A stretch of DNA of 64,000 nucleotides from an uncultured Bacteroidales bacterium (lineage in GTDB: Bacteria > Bacteroidota > Bacteroidia > Bacteroidales > UBA932): assembly GCA_905235085.1 (NCBI GenBank), contig CAJOKD010000005.1, positions 62,001 to 126,000 on the forward strand. The letters are read 5' to 3'. The translations under genes and the position numbers were made by a program. The notes beneath the pieces were generated by a model. The model made no database searches, was not told where the DNA came from, and saw only the letters and a list, made by a program, of their open reading frames with translations. Each line of letters begins with the position of its first letter. Within the stretch, counting starts at the first letter, position 1. Positions 16,556 through 26,067 of this stretch are shown in pieces.

Positions 16556-17923
16556 ATGGAAGAAGTGATCGGAATATTGGACCCGCAAGAGATAGCGCTG
16601 GCGGAAAAATGTCTTGAGACAGCCCTGGACAAAGGTGCCCAGAAAGTACGTATAACCTTGAACAAGAGCCTGATGGATTTGTTCGGGACCCTCAACGGAG
16701 AGTTGGACAAAGTTTCCCACTGCCTCGACAGGTCGATGGGCGTCAGCCTGTTCGCTGACGGCCGGTTCGGCAGCTTTTCGACCAACCGGCTCGCGGAAGA
16801 AGACCTGGAATTATTCCTGGACAGATCCCTGGCAACGGTAAGGATGCTTGCTGAAGACAGTTTCCGGGACCTTCCGGACCCCGGCAGGACTGCCAAGGAT
16901 GCTGTCACCGGGAAAGAGCTCGACCTGGTGGACGGATCCTATGCCCGCCTGACTTCGGGCGAAAGACTCAGGATAGCTATGGATGCCGCGATATTCAAGG
17001 CCCACGAGGGAGAGGACCTTATCTCGGAGGAAGGAGAGTATTCGGATTCTATCGCGGATACCCTTATCCTGGATTCGAACGGCACCAGATGCCGCCACAC
17101 CGAGACCTCTTTCGAATACGGGGTGGAGACTACCATCCGCGACAGCAGCGGCAACCGGTATTCCGGTTTCTGGTGGGATGCCTCCACGAGGCTTCGGGAC
17201 CTGGACAGCGGGATATGTGGGGAAACCGCTCTAAGCCGAGCCAGAGCCCAGGTGGGACCCCGGATTATTCCTGGAGGCGAATATAATATGGTGGTAGACA
17301 GCGAAAAAGCATCCCGCCTCGTCACTCCCCTCCTGAACGCGCTCAATGCATATTCATTGCAGCAGAAGAACTCTTTCCTGCTCGACACCCTCGGGAAAGA
17401 AGTATTCCCTCAGTTCCTTACGATAATGGACAGGCCAAGGGAGGCTGGACGCAGCGGTTCTAGGCTCTTCGATTCAGAAGGTGTTGCCACACAGGAAACT
17501 CCCATCATAGAAAACGGAGTAGTCAAAGAGTATTTCGTGAATACTTATATGTCCCGCAAGATGGGAATCGCTCCTACCGTCGAAGATGCCGGAAGGCCGG
17601 TCGTGCTGCCGTGCATAAGCGGAGGCGGCCCAGTACAAGGCATTCTGGACAGAAAAGGGATTATGGGACTCGTCGGCGACGGAATCCTCGTGACCGACTT
17701 CAACGGTGGCAACAGCAACCCTGCCACAGGGGACTTTTCCTTCGGGATCGAAGGTTTCCTGTTCAAGGACGGAGCCATCGTCCATCCTGTCCGCGAAATG
17801 CTCATTACAGGCAACCTGAAGGACCTCTGGAACAATCTGATAGCCGCCGGGAACGATTCGAGGCGCTGTATGTCAAAACTTATTCCTACCTTAGCATTTT
17901 CAAACGTAAGTTTTAGTTCATAA
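16556..17923 (+). CDS. TldE/PmbA partner subunit
   Basis: A 455-residue TldE/PmbA homologue, the non-catalytic partner of TldD. It shares the fold (MGVSLFADGRFGSFSTN in the N-terminal half, and GGNSNPATGDFSFGIEGFLFKDG near the C-terminus) but lacks HExxxH, as expected for this subunit. It starts one base after the tldD stop, so the two subunits are translated together. Length is normal. Confidence 0.93.
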   Translation: MEEVIGILDPQEIALAEKCLETALDKGAQKVRITLNKSLMDLFGTLNGELDKVSHCLDRSMGVSLFADGRFGSFSTNRLAEEDLELFLDRSLATVRMLAEDSFRDLPDPGRTAKDAVTGKELDLVDGSYARLTSGERLRIAMDAAIFKAHEGEDLISEEGEYSDSIADTLILDSNGTRCRHTETSFEYGVETTIRDSSGNRYSGFWWDASTRLRDLDSGICGETALSRARAQVGPRIIPGGEYNMVVDSEKASRLVTPLLNALNAYSLQQKNSFLLDTLGKEVFPQFLTIMDRPREAGRSGSRLFDSEGVATQETPIIENGVVKEYFVNTYMSRKMGIAPTVEDAGRPVVLPCISGGGPVQGILDRKGIMGLVGDGILVTDFNGGNSNPATGDFSFGIEGFLFKDGAIVHPVREMLITGNLKDLWNNLIAAGNDSRRCMSKLIPTLAFSNVSFSS

Positions 17924-17932
17924 AGAATAGAT

Positions 17933-18481
17933 ATGAAAGTTGAAAAGAACAAAGTGGTCTCACTGACCTACGAGTTGATCGTGGACGGACAGCTTGCCGA
18001 CAAGGCTGACGAGAACCGTCCTCTGGAATACATCCACGGCACCCATATGCTGCTTCCGAAATTCGAAAGCGAAGTGGAAGGCAAGGAGCCGGGCGAAACC
18101 TTCGCGTTCACCCTGACTCCGGAAGAAGGTTACGGCACTTTCGATGAAAGCCGGCTGATCGACCTTCCGAAGGAAGCTTTCACGGTCGACGGAGTAGTCA
18201 GGGACGACCTTCTCGTCGTCGGACAGATCATTCCTATGATAAGCGACACAGGAAACGTAGTCCAAGGTACCGTATACAAGGTCGAAGAGAACAGCGTCAC
18301 CATGGACTTCAACCACCCGATGGCAGGTAAGACCCTGAACTTCACCGGCAAGGTCACCGAGGTCAGGGATGCTACAGAAAAGGAGCTCGCCGAAGGTCTC
18401 CACCACCATTGCCACAAACACGGCGGTGACGACGAATGCTGCCACGACAAAGAAGGTGGTTGCTGCAAGGACAAAGAATAG
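17933..18481 (+). CDS. FKBP-type peptidyl-prolyl isomerase, SlyD-like
   Basis: A 182-residue SlyD-type FKBP, a cytoplasmic prolyl isomerase and chaperone. The FKBP domain starts at KNKVVSLTYELIVDGQ; PLEYIHGTHMLLPKFE leads into the insert-in-flap region (about residues 70-120), followed by FNHPMAGKTLNFTGKV. The tail (about residues 158-182) is rich in His and Cys (HHHCHKHGGDDECCHDKEGGCC), as in SlyD proteins that bind nickel or zinc. It lies between tldE (9-base gap) and a glycosyltransferase gene (4-base gap) in one plus-strand run. Confidence 0.93.
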   Translation: MKVEKNKVVSLTYELIVDGQLADKADENRPLEYIHGTHMLLPKFESEVEGKEPGETFAFTLTPEEGYGTFDESRLIDLPKEAFTVDGVVRDDLLVVGQIIPMISDTGNVVQGTVYKVEENSVTMDFNHPMAGKTLNFTGKVTEVRDATEKELAEGLHHHCHKHGGDDECCHDKEGGCCKDKE

Positions 18482-18485
18482 AGCA

Positions 18486-19592
18486 GTGAAAACAGCGGTC
18501 GTCATACTGAACTGGAACACGAAGGATTACCTTGCAAGGTTCCTTCCCGGACTCCTGGCATCAATGCCGGAAGGAGCAGAGGTCGTAGTCGCAGACAGCG
18601 CCTCGACTGATGGCTCCCTGGGGATGCTTTCCGCCAGGTTCCCGTCAGTCAAGCAGATACGCCTTGACCGCAATTACGGTTTCACTGGTGGATACAACAG
18701 GGCTTTCAAGGAGCTGTGCTCGATGGAGGAAGCCGCCGGAATGGAATACTTCGTACTGATAAATTCCGACGTCGAAGTCTCTCCAGGATGGCTGGAGCCC
18801 CTGATTGCCTGGATGGACCGCCATCCCGACTGCGCAGCCTGCGGCCCGAAGATAAGGTCCTATTCAGCTAAGGAGAACTTCGAGTATGCCGGTGCGGCGG
18901 GAGGCCTGCTGGACAGGTTCGGATATCCATTCTGCCGTGGCAGGGTGCTCAAGCGCGTGGAGAAGGATCTGGGCCAGTACGATTCCCCGGCGGATGTATT
19001 CTGGGTAAGCGGTGCCTGTATGCTCGTCCGCAAGGAAGAATTCCTCAGGATGGGAGGTTTCGACGACAGGTTCTTCGCGCATATGGAGGAGATCGACCTT
19101 TGCTGGAGACTCCAGCTCGAAGGGAAGATGATTTGCATCGTCCCGGAGTCCACGGTATTCCATATCGGAGGCGGTACCCTGCCTGAAAATTCCCCTTGGA
19201 AGCTGAAACTCAACTTCAGGAACAATCTCCTGATGCTGGAGAACAACCTGGCCAGGACATATGCACTGTCGGAAATACGCGAACTGGTCCCGGAAAAGGC
19301 TACTCCGAAGGCCTGCAGGAGGGCAAGATGGACCATATTCCTGAGGATGTGCCTGGACCGCTGCTCCGCCTTTGTGTACCTGCTGAAGAAAGAAAAGGCA
19401 TCATATAGAGCGGTTGCAGAAGCGCACAAGGAATTCAGGTCCCTCAGAAGAGGTATCAAAGTGTCTGATATTCAGGAATATGCCTCCACCCATAGGCGTA
19501 TTGCCATCCCATCTCTTTTTCCGGAATGGATCGTGCCTTTGGCATTTACGAAGGGAAATGGTATATTTGACTACTTAAGGAAAAGGATATGA
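18486..19592 (+). CDS. Family 2 glycosyltransferase
   Basis: A 368-residue GT-A fold glycosyltransferase of the rhamnosyltransferase-like branch. GTG at 18486 (VKTAVVILNWNTKDYL), 4 bases after the slyD-like stop, is the family start; the open frame upstream overlaps that gene and is rejected. Motifs are VVILNWN, VVVADSASTDGS for nucleotide-sugar binding, LINSDVEVSPGW (the D-x-D-like metal site) and WVSGACMLVRKEEFLRMGGFDDRFFAHMEEIDLCWR (catalytic acidic region). No membrane segment is obvious. The donor and acceptor are unknown; surface glycan or cell-wall assembly is likely. It overlaps trkA by 4 bases. Confidence 0.9.
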   Translation: MKTAVVILNWNTKDYLARFLPGLLASMPEGAEVVVADSASTDGSLGMLSARFPSVKQIRLDRNYGFTGGYNRAFKELCSMEEAAGMEYFVLINSDVEVSPGWLEPLIAWMDRHPDCAACGPKIRSYSAKENFEYAGAAGGLLDRFGYPFCRGRVLKRVEKDLGQYDSPADVFWVSGACMLVRKEEFLRMGGFDDRFFAHMEEIDLCWRLQLEGKMICIVPESTVFHIGGGTLPENSPWKLKLNFRNNLLMLENNLARTYALSEIRELVPEKATPKACRRARWTIFLRMCLDRCSAFVYLLKKEKASYRAVAEAHKEFRSLRRGIKVSDIQEYASTHRRIAIPSLFPEWIVPLAFTKGNGIFDYLRKRI

Positions 19593-20944
19593 AAATCGTA
19601 ATTCAGGGTGCCGGTGAAATCGGATCGCATCTGGCGAAGATGCTGAGCCGGGAAGCCAACGACATCACCGTCATCGACGACAGCATCCAGAGGCTTTCCA
19701 ACATAAGCTCCATCGCCGATGTCATCACGGTCCAGGGCCCTCCGTCTTCGCTGAAACATATGCGCGAAGCAGATGTCCAGAATGCGGACCTTTTCATCTC
19801 CGTGGTTCCGAACGTACCGCAGGATGTCAACATCGTAAGCGCCCTGCTGGCAAAGAACCTCGGTGCCAAGAAAGTAACGGCAAGGATCGACGACGATGAG
19901 TTCCTCATTGCGGAGAACAAGTTGCTGTTCAAGCAGATGGGCATCGAATTGATGTTCTATCCCGAAAAGCTGGCAGCCGACGAGATATTCGAACTCCTCA
20001 AGCATTCCTCGTCCGAATCCATAGACTTCGCAAGGGGGAAACTCCAGGTCGAAGTCTTCAGGCTCGAAGAAGACTCCCCTCTCCTGGATATGAAGATTGC
20101 CGAGTTCGCCGCCATCACTACGAAGGACGAACTCCAGTTCAGGGTGATTGCGATCTCCAGGGACGGGGTGACCATAATGCCGAAATACGACACCAAGTTC
20201 AGGTTCCACGACCTGGTGTACATAATCGCGACACGCGAAGGAATCCTTTTCCTGAAGAAGTTCCTCGGAAAGAACAATGTCGAGATAGACAACGTGATGA
20301 TCCTCGGAGGATCCAGGATTGCTGAACTTGCCGCAGCCCAGCTGAGCAAGAAAATCAGTACCGTGAAGATCCTCGAGAAGAACAGGGAAAGAGCGATGGA
20401 ACTTTCCGAAAAGCTCGACGACAATGTCATTGTGGTCGTAGGCGACGGCAGGAATTCCGACCTCCTCCTGGAAGAGGGCATCAAGGATTACGATGCCTTC
20501 CTCGCTCTGACAGGAAAGGATGAGGCCAATGTGCTAGCCTGCGTGATAGCCAAGAAATTCGGCATCGAGAGGACCATAGCCGAAGTGGAGAACATCGAAT
20601 ACATCCGCCTCGCGGAGGAAATGGGAGTCGACTCCGTCATAAACAAGAAACTGATCACCGCGGGACGTCTGTTCAAGTATACCTTGAGCGGAAAGGCCAG
20701 GCTGGTCAAGTATATGAGCGGTACCGATACCGAAGTCCTTGAATACACAGTACCTCCTGGGAGCGGCATTACCAAAGCCACCCTCAAGGACCTCACGTTC
20801 CCGAAAGACGCCGTCATCGGCGGAGTGATAAGGGGAAGCGAGTCCTACATAGCAATCGGTACCACCAAGATAGAGCCATACGACAGGGTCGTCGTGTTCG
20901 CCCTTCCTTCCGCAGTCAAGGAAATCGACAAATTCTTCAAGTAA
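19589..20944 (+). CDS. trkA: Trk potassium uptake regulatory protein TrkA
   Basis: A 451-residue cytoplasmic regulator that binds NAD(H) and gates the TrkH-type potassium channel. It is the usual tandem form: RCK-N with GAGEIGSHLAKML (about residues 7-19), TrkA-C, a second RCK-N starting IDNVMILGGSRIAELAA (near residue 231), and a second TrkA-C. In the second half the nucleotide motif reads GGSRIA, not GxGxxG. The gene overlaps the glycosyltransferase by an ATGA junction. No trkH gene is present, unless it lies outside the window. Confidence 0.93.
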   Translation: MKIVIQGAGEIGSHLAKMLSREANDITVIDDSIQRLSNISSIADVITVQGPPSSLKHMREADVQNADLFISVVPNVPQDVNIVSALLAKNLGAKKVTARIDDDEFLIAENKLLFKQMGIELMFYPEKLAADEIFELLKHSSSESIDFARGKLQVEVFRLEEDSPLLDMKIAEFAAITTKDELQFRVIAISRDGVTIMPKYDTKFRFHDLVYIIATREGILFLKKFLGKNNVEIDNVMILGGSRIAELAAAQLSKKISTVKILEKNRERAMELSEKLDDNVIVVVGDGRNSDLLLEEGIKDYDAFLALTGKDEANVLACVIAKKFGIERTIAEVENIEYIRLAEEMGVDSVINKKLITAGRLFKYTLSGKARLVKYMSGTDTEVLEYTVPPGSGITKATLKDLTFPKDAVIGGVIRGSESYIAIGTTKIEPYDRVVVFALPSAVKEIDKFFK

Positions 20945-20959
20945 AAGGAAGCCGGTCCG

Positions 20960-22759
20960 CTACACGGACAGTTCCAGCCAACGAGTCTCCTTTTCATCCA
21001 GAAGTGCCGACACCTCTGAGAAACGGAGAGAGACTTCCTGCAATTGCACTACATCGGTCAGTCCCCCGTTGAGTTTTGATTCCAGTTCGGACTTCTCAGC
21101 GGAAAGGGACTCGATGTCCTTCTCCAGCTGCTCCAGTTCCCGGGTCTCCTTATAACTCAGTTTTCTCGGCGCATCATTCTTGGAAACACTTGATACAGTG
21201 TTGTTTGCAGGCAATGTCTTCGCACTGCGTCCGGCTTCGCGCGCCGCCGACCTTCGAGCGGATTCATATTCTTTCAGATACTCGCGGTACTGGCTGTAGC
21301 TGCCTATGAAATCTTTCACTGCACCATCACCGCAGAAAACGAAAAGGTGATCCACCAGACGGTCCAGGAAATGACGGTCGTGTGAAACGAGGATAAGAGT
21401 TCCCTTGAATTCCTTCAGGTATTCTTCCAAGATATTTATCGTGACGATATCCAAGTCGTTGGTCGGCTCGTCCATCACTAGCAGGTTCGGCTGCTGCATC
21501 AGGATGGTGAGCAAGTAGAGCCGCCGTTTCTCGCCTCCCGAGAGTTTGGAGATACGGTTGTTGAGCATATCGTGAGGGAACAGGAACCTGCCTAGCAGAT
21601 GTGTGTCGTTCACCGTCTCCAGGACGGTCTGACGCTCGTCGAAATGTATTCCGGACTGACGGTAATAGCCGATTTTGAGGGACTCTCCCCTTTCGATCAC
21701 GCCGCTCATCTCTCCCGGGTCGGAGGGATCCATCATTCCCAGGATAAGGTTGATGAAGGTCGTTTTGCCCACCCCGTTCCGACCTACGATACCGACTTTC
21801 TCGTAACGTTGGAAATTGTAGGTGAAATGGCTCAGGTACGGAACTCCTCCATAGCTGAAACACAGGTCCTTGCAGTTCACGATCTTGGTACCGAGCCTGG
21901 TGGCCGGCGCCATCTCATCAAGGCTTACGCTGTCTGTCCTGTACACCTGTCCGGCCCTGTCTTTCAGTTCGTAGAAGGCGTTCTTCCTGGCCTTGGCCTT
22001 GCCGGTCCTGGCGCAGGGGCTGGCGTGCATCCATTCGAGTTCCCTGCGGAAAAGGTTCCTGACCCGGTCTGTCTCCGCATTGTAGTTGTCTATCCTTTCC
22101 TGACGCTTTTCCAGGTAGTTCTGGTAATTACCCTTATAGATGTACACGGAACCACGGTCGAGCTCCATCACGATATTCGCCACGCTGTCGAGGAAATACC
22201 TGTCGTGAGTCACCATCAGCAAGGTACATCTCTTGTGTGAAAGATAGTTCTCCAGATACTCTATCGCATCAATGTCCAGATGGTTAGTCGGCTCATCCAT
22301 TATGAAGAAATCGGCATCTGAAGCAAGCATCACAATGATCGCCACACGCTTGACTTCACCTCCCGAGAGGTCCTTCATCTTCCTGTCTCCGGCGCCGAGG
22401 TCGAACGAAGTCATAAGCTGGCGGATCCGCAACTCATAATCAGCCCTATGCTCCGGGTCCAGGTGCTCCATCCATACCGCGCTGTCGGAAAGGATCTGCT
22501 CCATAACCGACAACTCAGGATCATAGGTAAATTCCTGCTCCAGGAAAGCTATCCTGATATCCTTCAAGAACATAACCTTGCCGCCTGAATCCGAGCTGTC
22601 CTTGCCGGCCAGGATGCGGAGCAGACTGGTCTTGCCGGTTCCGTTCGGTGCGATGAGGGCTATCTTGTCACCTTCATTGATATTGAAACCTATATGCTCG
22701 AAGAGTATTTTCGGGCCATAGGATTTGGAAATGTTCTCTATCTGGAGATAGCTCGGCAT
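20960..22759 (-). CDS. ABC-F family ATPase, Uup-like
   Basis: A 599-residue protein with two ABC ATPase domains and no membrane segment, the ABC-F layout of translation-associated factors. The first domain has GTGKTSLL and DLSGGEVKR with MDEPTNHLD; the second has GRNGVGKTT and KLSGGEKRR with MDEPTNDLD. The linker between them (about residues 240-285) is basic. The last 90 or so residues form a charged coiled coil (ETRELEQLEKDIESLSAEKSE), as in Uup. Family members bind the ribosomal E site or act on DNA; resistance-type variants exist but nothing specific is seen here. Convergent with trkA. Confidence 0.92.
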   Translation of the reverse strand: MPSYLQIENISKSYGPKILFEHIGFNINEGDKIALIAPNGTGKTSLLRILAGKDSSDSGGKVMFLKDIRIAFLEQEFTYDPELSVMEQILSDSAVWMEHLDPEHRADYELRIRQLMTSFDLGAGDRKMKDLSGGEVKRVAIIVMLASDADFFIMDEPTNHLDIDAIEYLENYLSHKRCTLLMVTHDRYFLDSVANIVMELDRGSVYIYKGNYQNYLEKRQERIDNYNAETDRVRNLFRRELEWMHASPCARTGKAKARKNAFYELKDRAGQVYRTDSVSLDEMAPATRLGTKIVNCKDLCFSYGGVPYLSHFTYNFQRYEKVGIVGRNGVGKTTFINLILGMMDPSDPGEMSGVIERGESLKIGYYRQSGIHFDERQTVLETVNDTHLLGRFLFPHDMLNNRISKLSGGEKRRLYLLTILMQQPNLLVMDEPTNDLDIVTINILEEYLKEFKGTLILVSHDRHFLDRLVDHLFVFCGDGAVKDFIGSYSQYREYLKEYESARRSAAREAGRSAKTLPANNTVSSVSKNDAPRKLSYKETRELEQLEKDIESLSAEKSELESKLNGGLTDVVQLQEVSLRFSEVSALLDEKETRWLELSV

Positions 22760-22777
22760 AGTACCGGAATATAAGGC

Positions 22778-23161
22778 CTAGAACAATCCTTGAAGATCCG
22801 ACGGATCATAGTCCTTGAACCACTGTCCGAGCTTTTCCTGTGCCTGGATCTTGATCTCTGGGGTTATGTTCTTCGCAACGGAATATATCGCCCAGGTCAG
22901 GGCAGCGAGGTCATCCGCATATCCGGCCATCGGGATTACGTCCGGAATAAGGTCCGTAGGCAGAATCAGGTAGCCGAGGGCTCCCAATATCTTCAGGCGG
23001 TCCTTGTGCGGGGTGCCGGCGCTCTTCAATACATAATAGAGCAGCAATGCGGCATATACAAGCTTGATACCGGCTTTGGTCGCTATCTTCCTGAGCTTCT
23101 CCCAAAACAGGTTGTCAGAGTATTCCTTCCGGTAATTATCGTAGTTCTGTATCGATCCCAT
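22778..23161 (-). CDS. YkvA family (DUF1232) membrane protein
   Basis: A 127-residue protein with the DUF1232 core: KLVYAALLLYYVLKS, KILGALGYLILPTDLIPD and GYADDLAALTWAI. The LPxDLIPD and DD-x-A motifs are diagnostic. One or two membrane-associated helices are likely. Function is unknown in the family. It lies 18 bases upstream of the ABC-F gene on the same strand and may be co-transcribed. Confidence 0.9.
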   Translation of the reverse strand: MGSIQNYDNYRKEYSDNLFWEKLRKIATKAGIKLVYAALLLYYVLKSAGTPHKDRLKILGALGYLILPTDLIPDVIPMAGYADDLAALTWAIYSVAKNITPEIKIQAQEKLGQWFKDYDPSDLQGLF

Positions 23162-23204
23162 CTTCTGTCGATTGTTTTAGTCAGAGACAAAAATAACAAT
23201 AAAA

Positions 23205-23231
23205 ATCGGATAGCATACTCTTTTATCCGAT
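23205..23231 (-). terminator. Distal terminator hairpin after the glycan operon
   Basis: A perfect 8-base stem (ATCGGATA, 23205-23212, with TATCCGAT, 23224-23231). On the minus strand it is followed by TTTTATTGTTATTTTTG. It is a second stop signal behind the hairpin at 23253-23280 and also lies in front of the YkvA gene. Confidence 0.65.
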
Positions 23232-23252
23232 CAGTACCTCCCGGTTCAGGAA

Positions 23253-23280
23253 AGGGTGACCGATTATTATCAGTCACCCT
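23253..23280 (-). terminator. Terminator of the phosphoesterase-SusCD operon
   Basis: AGGGTGAC (23253-23260) and GTCACCCT (23273-23280) form a perfect 8-base stem with a 12-base loop, 23 bases after the stop of the last gene in the operon. Confidence 0.75.
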
Positions 23281-23303
23281 CTCAAGGAATATCAGATAAT
23301 CAA

Positions 23304-26048
23304 TTACTTGACTACTTCGAATATAGGGCTGGTGCCATCTTCGGCTCCGGCGATACGGTTGGTACCGCCGTTAGTTGCGGTCACGATCTTTGACTGGCCA
23401 GTGAAATTGGCAACGCACCTGTAACGGAACTGCATGTCCTTACAAGGAGCTGCAAGAGTATATGTGCAATCCACGATGCTGTTCTTGCTCGAGTTGGTAG
23501 AGACATCAAGGTTATATGTAACAGTGTCGTCTCCGACAGTTGCCGTCTGAGTCTCGACAGCAGGCTGCCATCCGTTGCCATCGAAATACTCAAGCATCCA
23601 ATACCTCAAGCCGGTTGCTGAAATCCTAGTCTGGAAATAGATATGGAGCTTGGTTCCGGTAGGATAGACTGTACCATCCGTAGCGGTGAACAGCCAGTAG
23701 TCACCCGACCAGGCACCGACAACGTATGGATGACCGGTACCTCCTACGATTCTCTTGGAGTTGCCGGCGGCATCGACCTCGGTCTTGTCCACCTGGACAT
23801 ACTTGATCGAACCTGTACCGTTTACAGAAGCGTTGGCAGGGACATACATTCCACCATCTCCGGCAGCTTTGTCAAGAACGCCGGCAGTGCCACCGAAAAG
23901 GTCGGCATATTCGGCCATCCTGGCAGCGGAGAATGCCCACTTGACACACAATGCGGCAGGGGTTCCGGCCTGGACCACGGTAAGTACGGAAACGAGCTTA
24001 CCGGAAACGTCGGTCACGGTTATATGGCCTGTCCTAGCCTCTACGGCCGTGTTCTCTGTCACATCGAATGTCATCTCGTTGACGGATACCAGAGCCCTGG
24101 TCTTGGTGATCGTAAGCCATTCGGCATCGGATGTGGCGGTGTAGTCGACATTGGATTGTACTCCTACAGAATAGGAAGCGGCATCCTTCTCGATGTTTAT
24201 CGTGTTGCCACCTACGATGCTGATGAACGGTTCGATTGACTGGCCTGCAGCGCCCTGGACCACAGGGATGCGGAGTTCTGTCTCACCGGAAAGGATGACG
24301 ATTTCACCCTCACGGAGGTTGGAAAGCTCGCTAGGATCGCAGGTAACTGTCACGGTCTGTTCCTGGTTGGCGGTGCCCGAGGTGACATCGAGGCTGAACC
24401 AGCTGGCAGTCGAAGCCAGGGTGTAATCCTGGTCTGAAGTGATGGTGAAGGACTTAGGACCGGTTGGAGTTCCGTCGAATGCAAGGTGGTTCACCGAAGT
24501 GACTATGTTTGCAGGAAGGAGGTCAGGTGCGGAACCGTCTCCCTCGGAAACCATCAGGATGATAGGCTGAGGAGCCGTGTGCTGTGCGCTTGCGACAGCC
24601 AGACGTGCGGAACCTCCGTTCCTGGCAGCAAGTGCTCCGGCACCGCTGGCCTGCCAGTTGGCGACGCAGCGGAAGCGGAACTGTCCGTGTTCGACATTGC
24701 GGCTGAAGGTCACGGTCTCGTTGATAGTCACGTTGGTGGCACCGTCGGCATTCATCGCGGCTGTGTATTCCACCTGCTCTCCAGGGAGATCGGTAGAAAC
24801 CTTAGGGGTTCCTGCGGTCTTCCAGGTCTTTCCGTCAAGGTATTCGAGGATCCAGTACTTGTGACCGGTAGCGGAAGTACGCGCGCCGAACTGGATCTGT
24901 ACCACGGAACCGGACTTGATAGGAGCCTCTCCGTAGAAGAGCCAGTAGTCGCCAGGCCAAGGTCCGGTGCAACGAGGATCCTTGCCGGAAATGTCCATAT
25001 TGAACTTCTTGTTGCCGTCGGTCCCGTCAAGGTCGTAAGGCACGTATTTGATATATCCCTTGCCCTTGATTGCATCGAACTGGTATGTCGTTCCGAAAGT
25101 AGCGCTGTTGGCATTCTGGAAATCGGTTGTCTCGATTTCATACTGCAGGTAGATCTGGGCAGCCAGACCTCCGTCGGTAACTTCCGTGACCACGAAATCG
25201 TGGATACCGTTCGCCGTTCCGATATAATAGCCGGTCACGGTGACGTTGTGGAGGTCGAGGGCAGGAAGTCCGAGGCTTGCCAGAGGGGCCTCTGCCTTGC
25301 CGCCTTCCACATTGTCCACGACGAACTTGCTGGATGAATATGAACCATCAAAGGTTACGAAGGTAACTGCTCCGGGAGCATATGCCTTGAAACCATCGGT
25401 GATGTTCTCAGGTGTAGGATAGGATGCCGTTCCGTTCCCGGAGACGAAAGCATCGTAAAGTTTCAGGGCATTGAATCCGTTGAGTTTTACGATATCTCCT
25501 GAAAGGGTGACATTGTCGCCGATCTTCAAGCCTGCGGTGGATCCCACGACATACATATTGCTGGAGCCGTCGCTCACGATGAAGCCGCTGTTTGTCAGGG
25601 CCATCACCTGGCAGGCACTGGTCTTGACACCGGTACCTTCCTCGAGGGCCATAGCTTCAGAAAGCGAGTATGTAGACGCATTCCTGTACTTGTCTCCCTT
25701 CTGGGTGACGTTGATCGTGAGGTTGTCTACCCTTGAACTGCCTTTGACCACGATGGATGCGGTCCTCGGCGAATCCGATCCGTTCTGGTCAACGTGATAC
25801 GTCACATCGACCGAACCTGTACCGGACTTTGGAGAAATGGTGATCCAGGTGTCCGTTACGTCGGCCTCCCAGTATCCGTCGGCGAAGATCGTCACGACGC
25901 CCTCGGTTTCCGGATAAGGCACGGTGATGTCAGTCTCACTCGAAAGGAGAGCCTTTGAATCTTCGAACCCCGCCTCATCCTTGCAGCCGGCTATGGCAAA
26001 AGCCAGGACCGACAGCGCAGTAAGCAGGTATATTCTTATATGTTTCAT
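23304..26048 (-). CDS. Multidomain BACON/OB-like surface lipoprotein of a SusCD locus
   Basis: A 914-residue lipoprotein (AFAIAGC lipobox, Cys22), the last gene of the operon. Domains seen: a BACON-type Ig domain (about 37-117); a beta-rich segment (about 120-290) with GFIVSDGSSNMYV and LKIGDNVTLSGDI, resembling the OB folds found beside extracellular nucleases; a repeated domain of about 160 residues (about 325-485 and 742-908) with the shared pattern G-D-Y-W-L-F, (R/T)-x-S-A-T-G-x-(K/R)-Y-W, LEY-(L/F)-DG and F-R-(F/Y)-RCVAN; and two more BACON-like domains (about 515-605 and 608-690). No catalytic motif is seen. Its place after susD suggests a surface ligand-binding protein. The ligand is unknown. 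Confidence 0.75.
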   Translation of the reverse strand: MKHIRIYLLTALSVLAFAIAGCKDEAGFEDSKALLSSETDITVPYPETEGVVTIFADGYWEADVTDTWITISPKSGTGSVDVTYHVDQNGSDSPRTASIVVKGSSRVDNLTINVTQKGDKYRNASTYSLSEAMALEEGTGVKTSACQVMALTNSGFIVSDGSSNMYVVGSTAGLKIGDNVTLSGDIVKLNGFNALKLYDAFVSGNGTASYPTPENITDGFKAYAPGAVTFVTFDGSYSSSKFVVDNVEGGKAEAPLASLGLPALDLHNVTVTGYYIGTANGIHDFVVTEVTDGGLAAQIYLQYEIETTDFQNANSATFGTTYQFDAIKGKGYIKYVPYDLDGTDGNKKFNMDISGKDPRCTGPWPGDYWLFYGEAPIKSGSVVQIQFGARTSATGHKYWILEYLDGKTWKTAGTPKVSTDLPGEQVEYTAAMNADGATNVTINETVTFSRNVEHGQFRFRCVANWQASGAGALAARNGGSARLAVASAQHTAPQPIILMVSEGDGSAPDLLPANIVTSVNHLAFDGTPTGPKSFTITSDQDYTLASTASWFSLDVTSGTANQEQTVTVTCDPSELSNLREGEIVILSGETELRIPVVQGAAGQSIEPFISIVGGNTINIEKDAASYSVGVQSNVDYTATSDAEWLTITKTRALVSVNEMTFDVTENTAVEARTGHITVTDVSGKLVSVLTVVQAGTPAALCVKWAFSAARMAEYADLFGGTAGVLDKAAGDGGMYVPANASVNGTGSIKYVQVDKTEVDAAGNSKRIVGGTGHPYVVGAWSGDYWLFTATDGTVYPTGTKLHIYFQTRISATGLRYWMLEYFDGNGWQPAVETQTATVGDDTVTYNLDVSTNSSKNSIVDCTYTLAAPCKDMQFRYRCVANFTGQSKIVTATNGGTNRIAGAEDGTSPIFEVVK

Positions 26049-26067
26049 AATTTCAATATTTTAAGGA

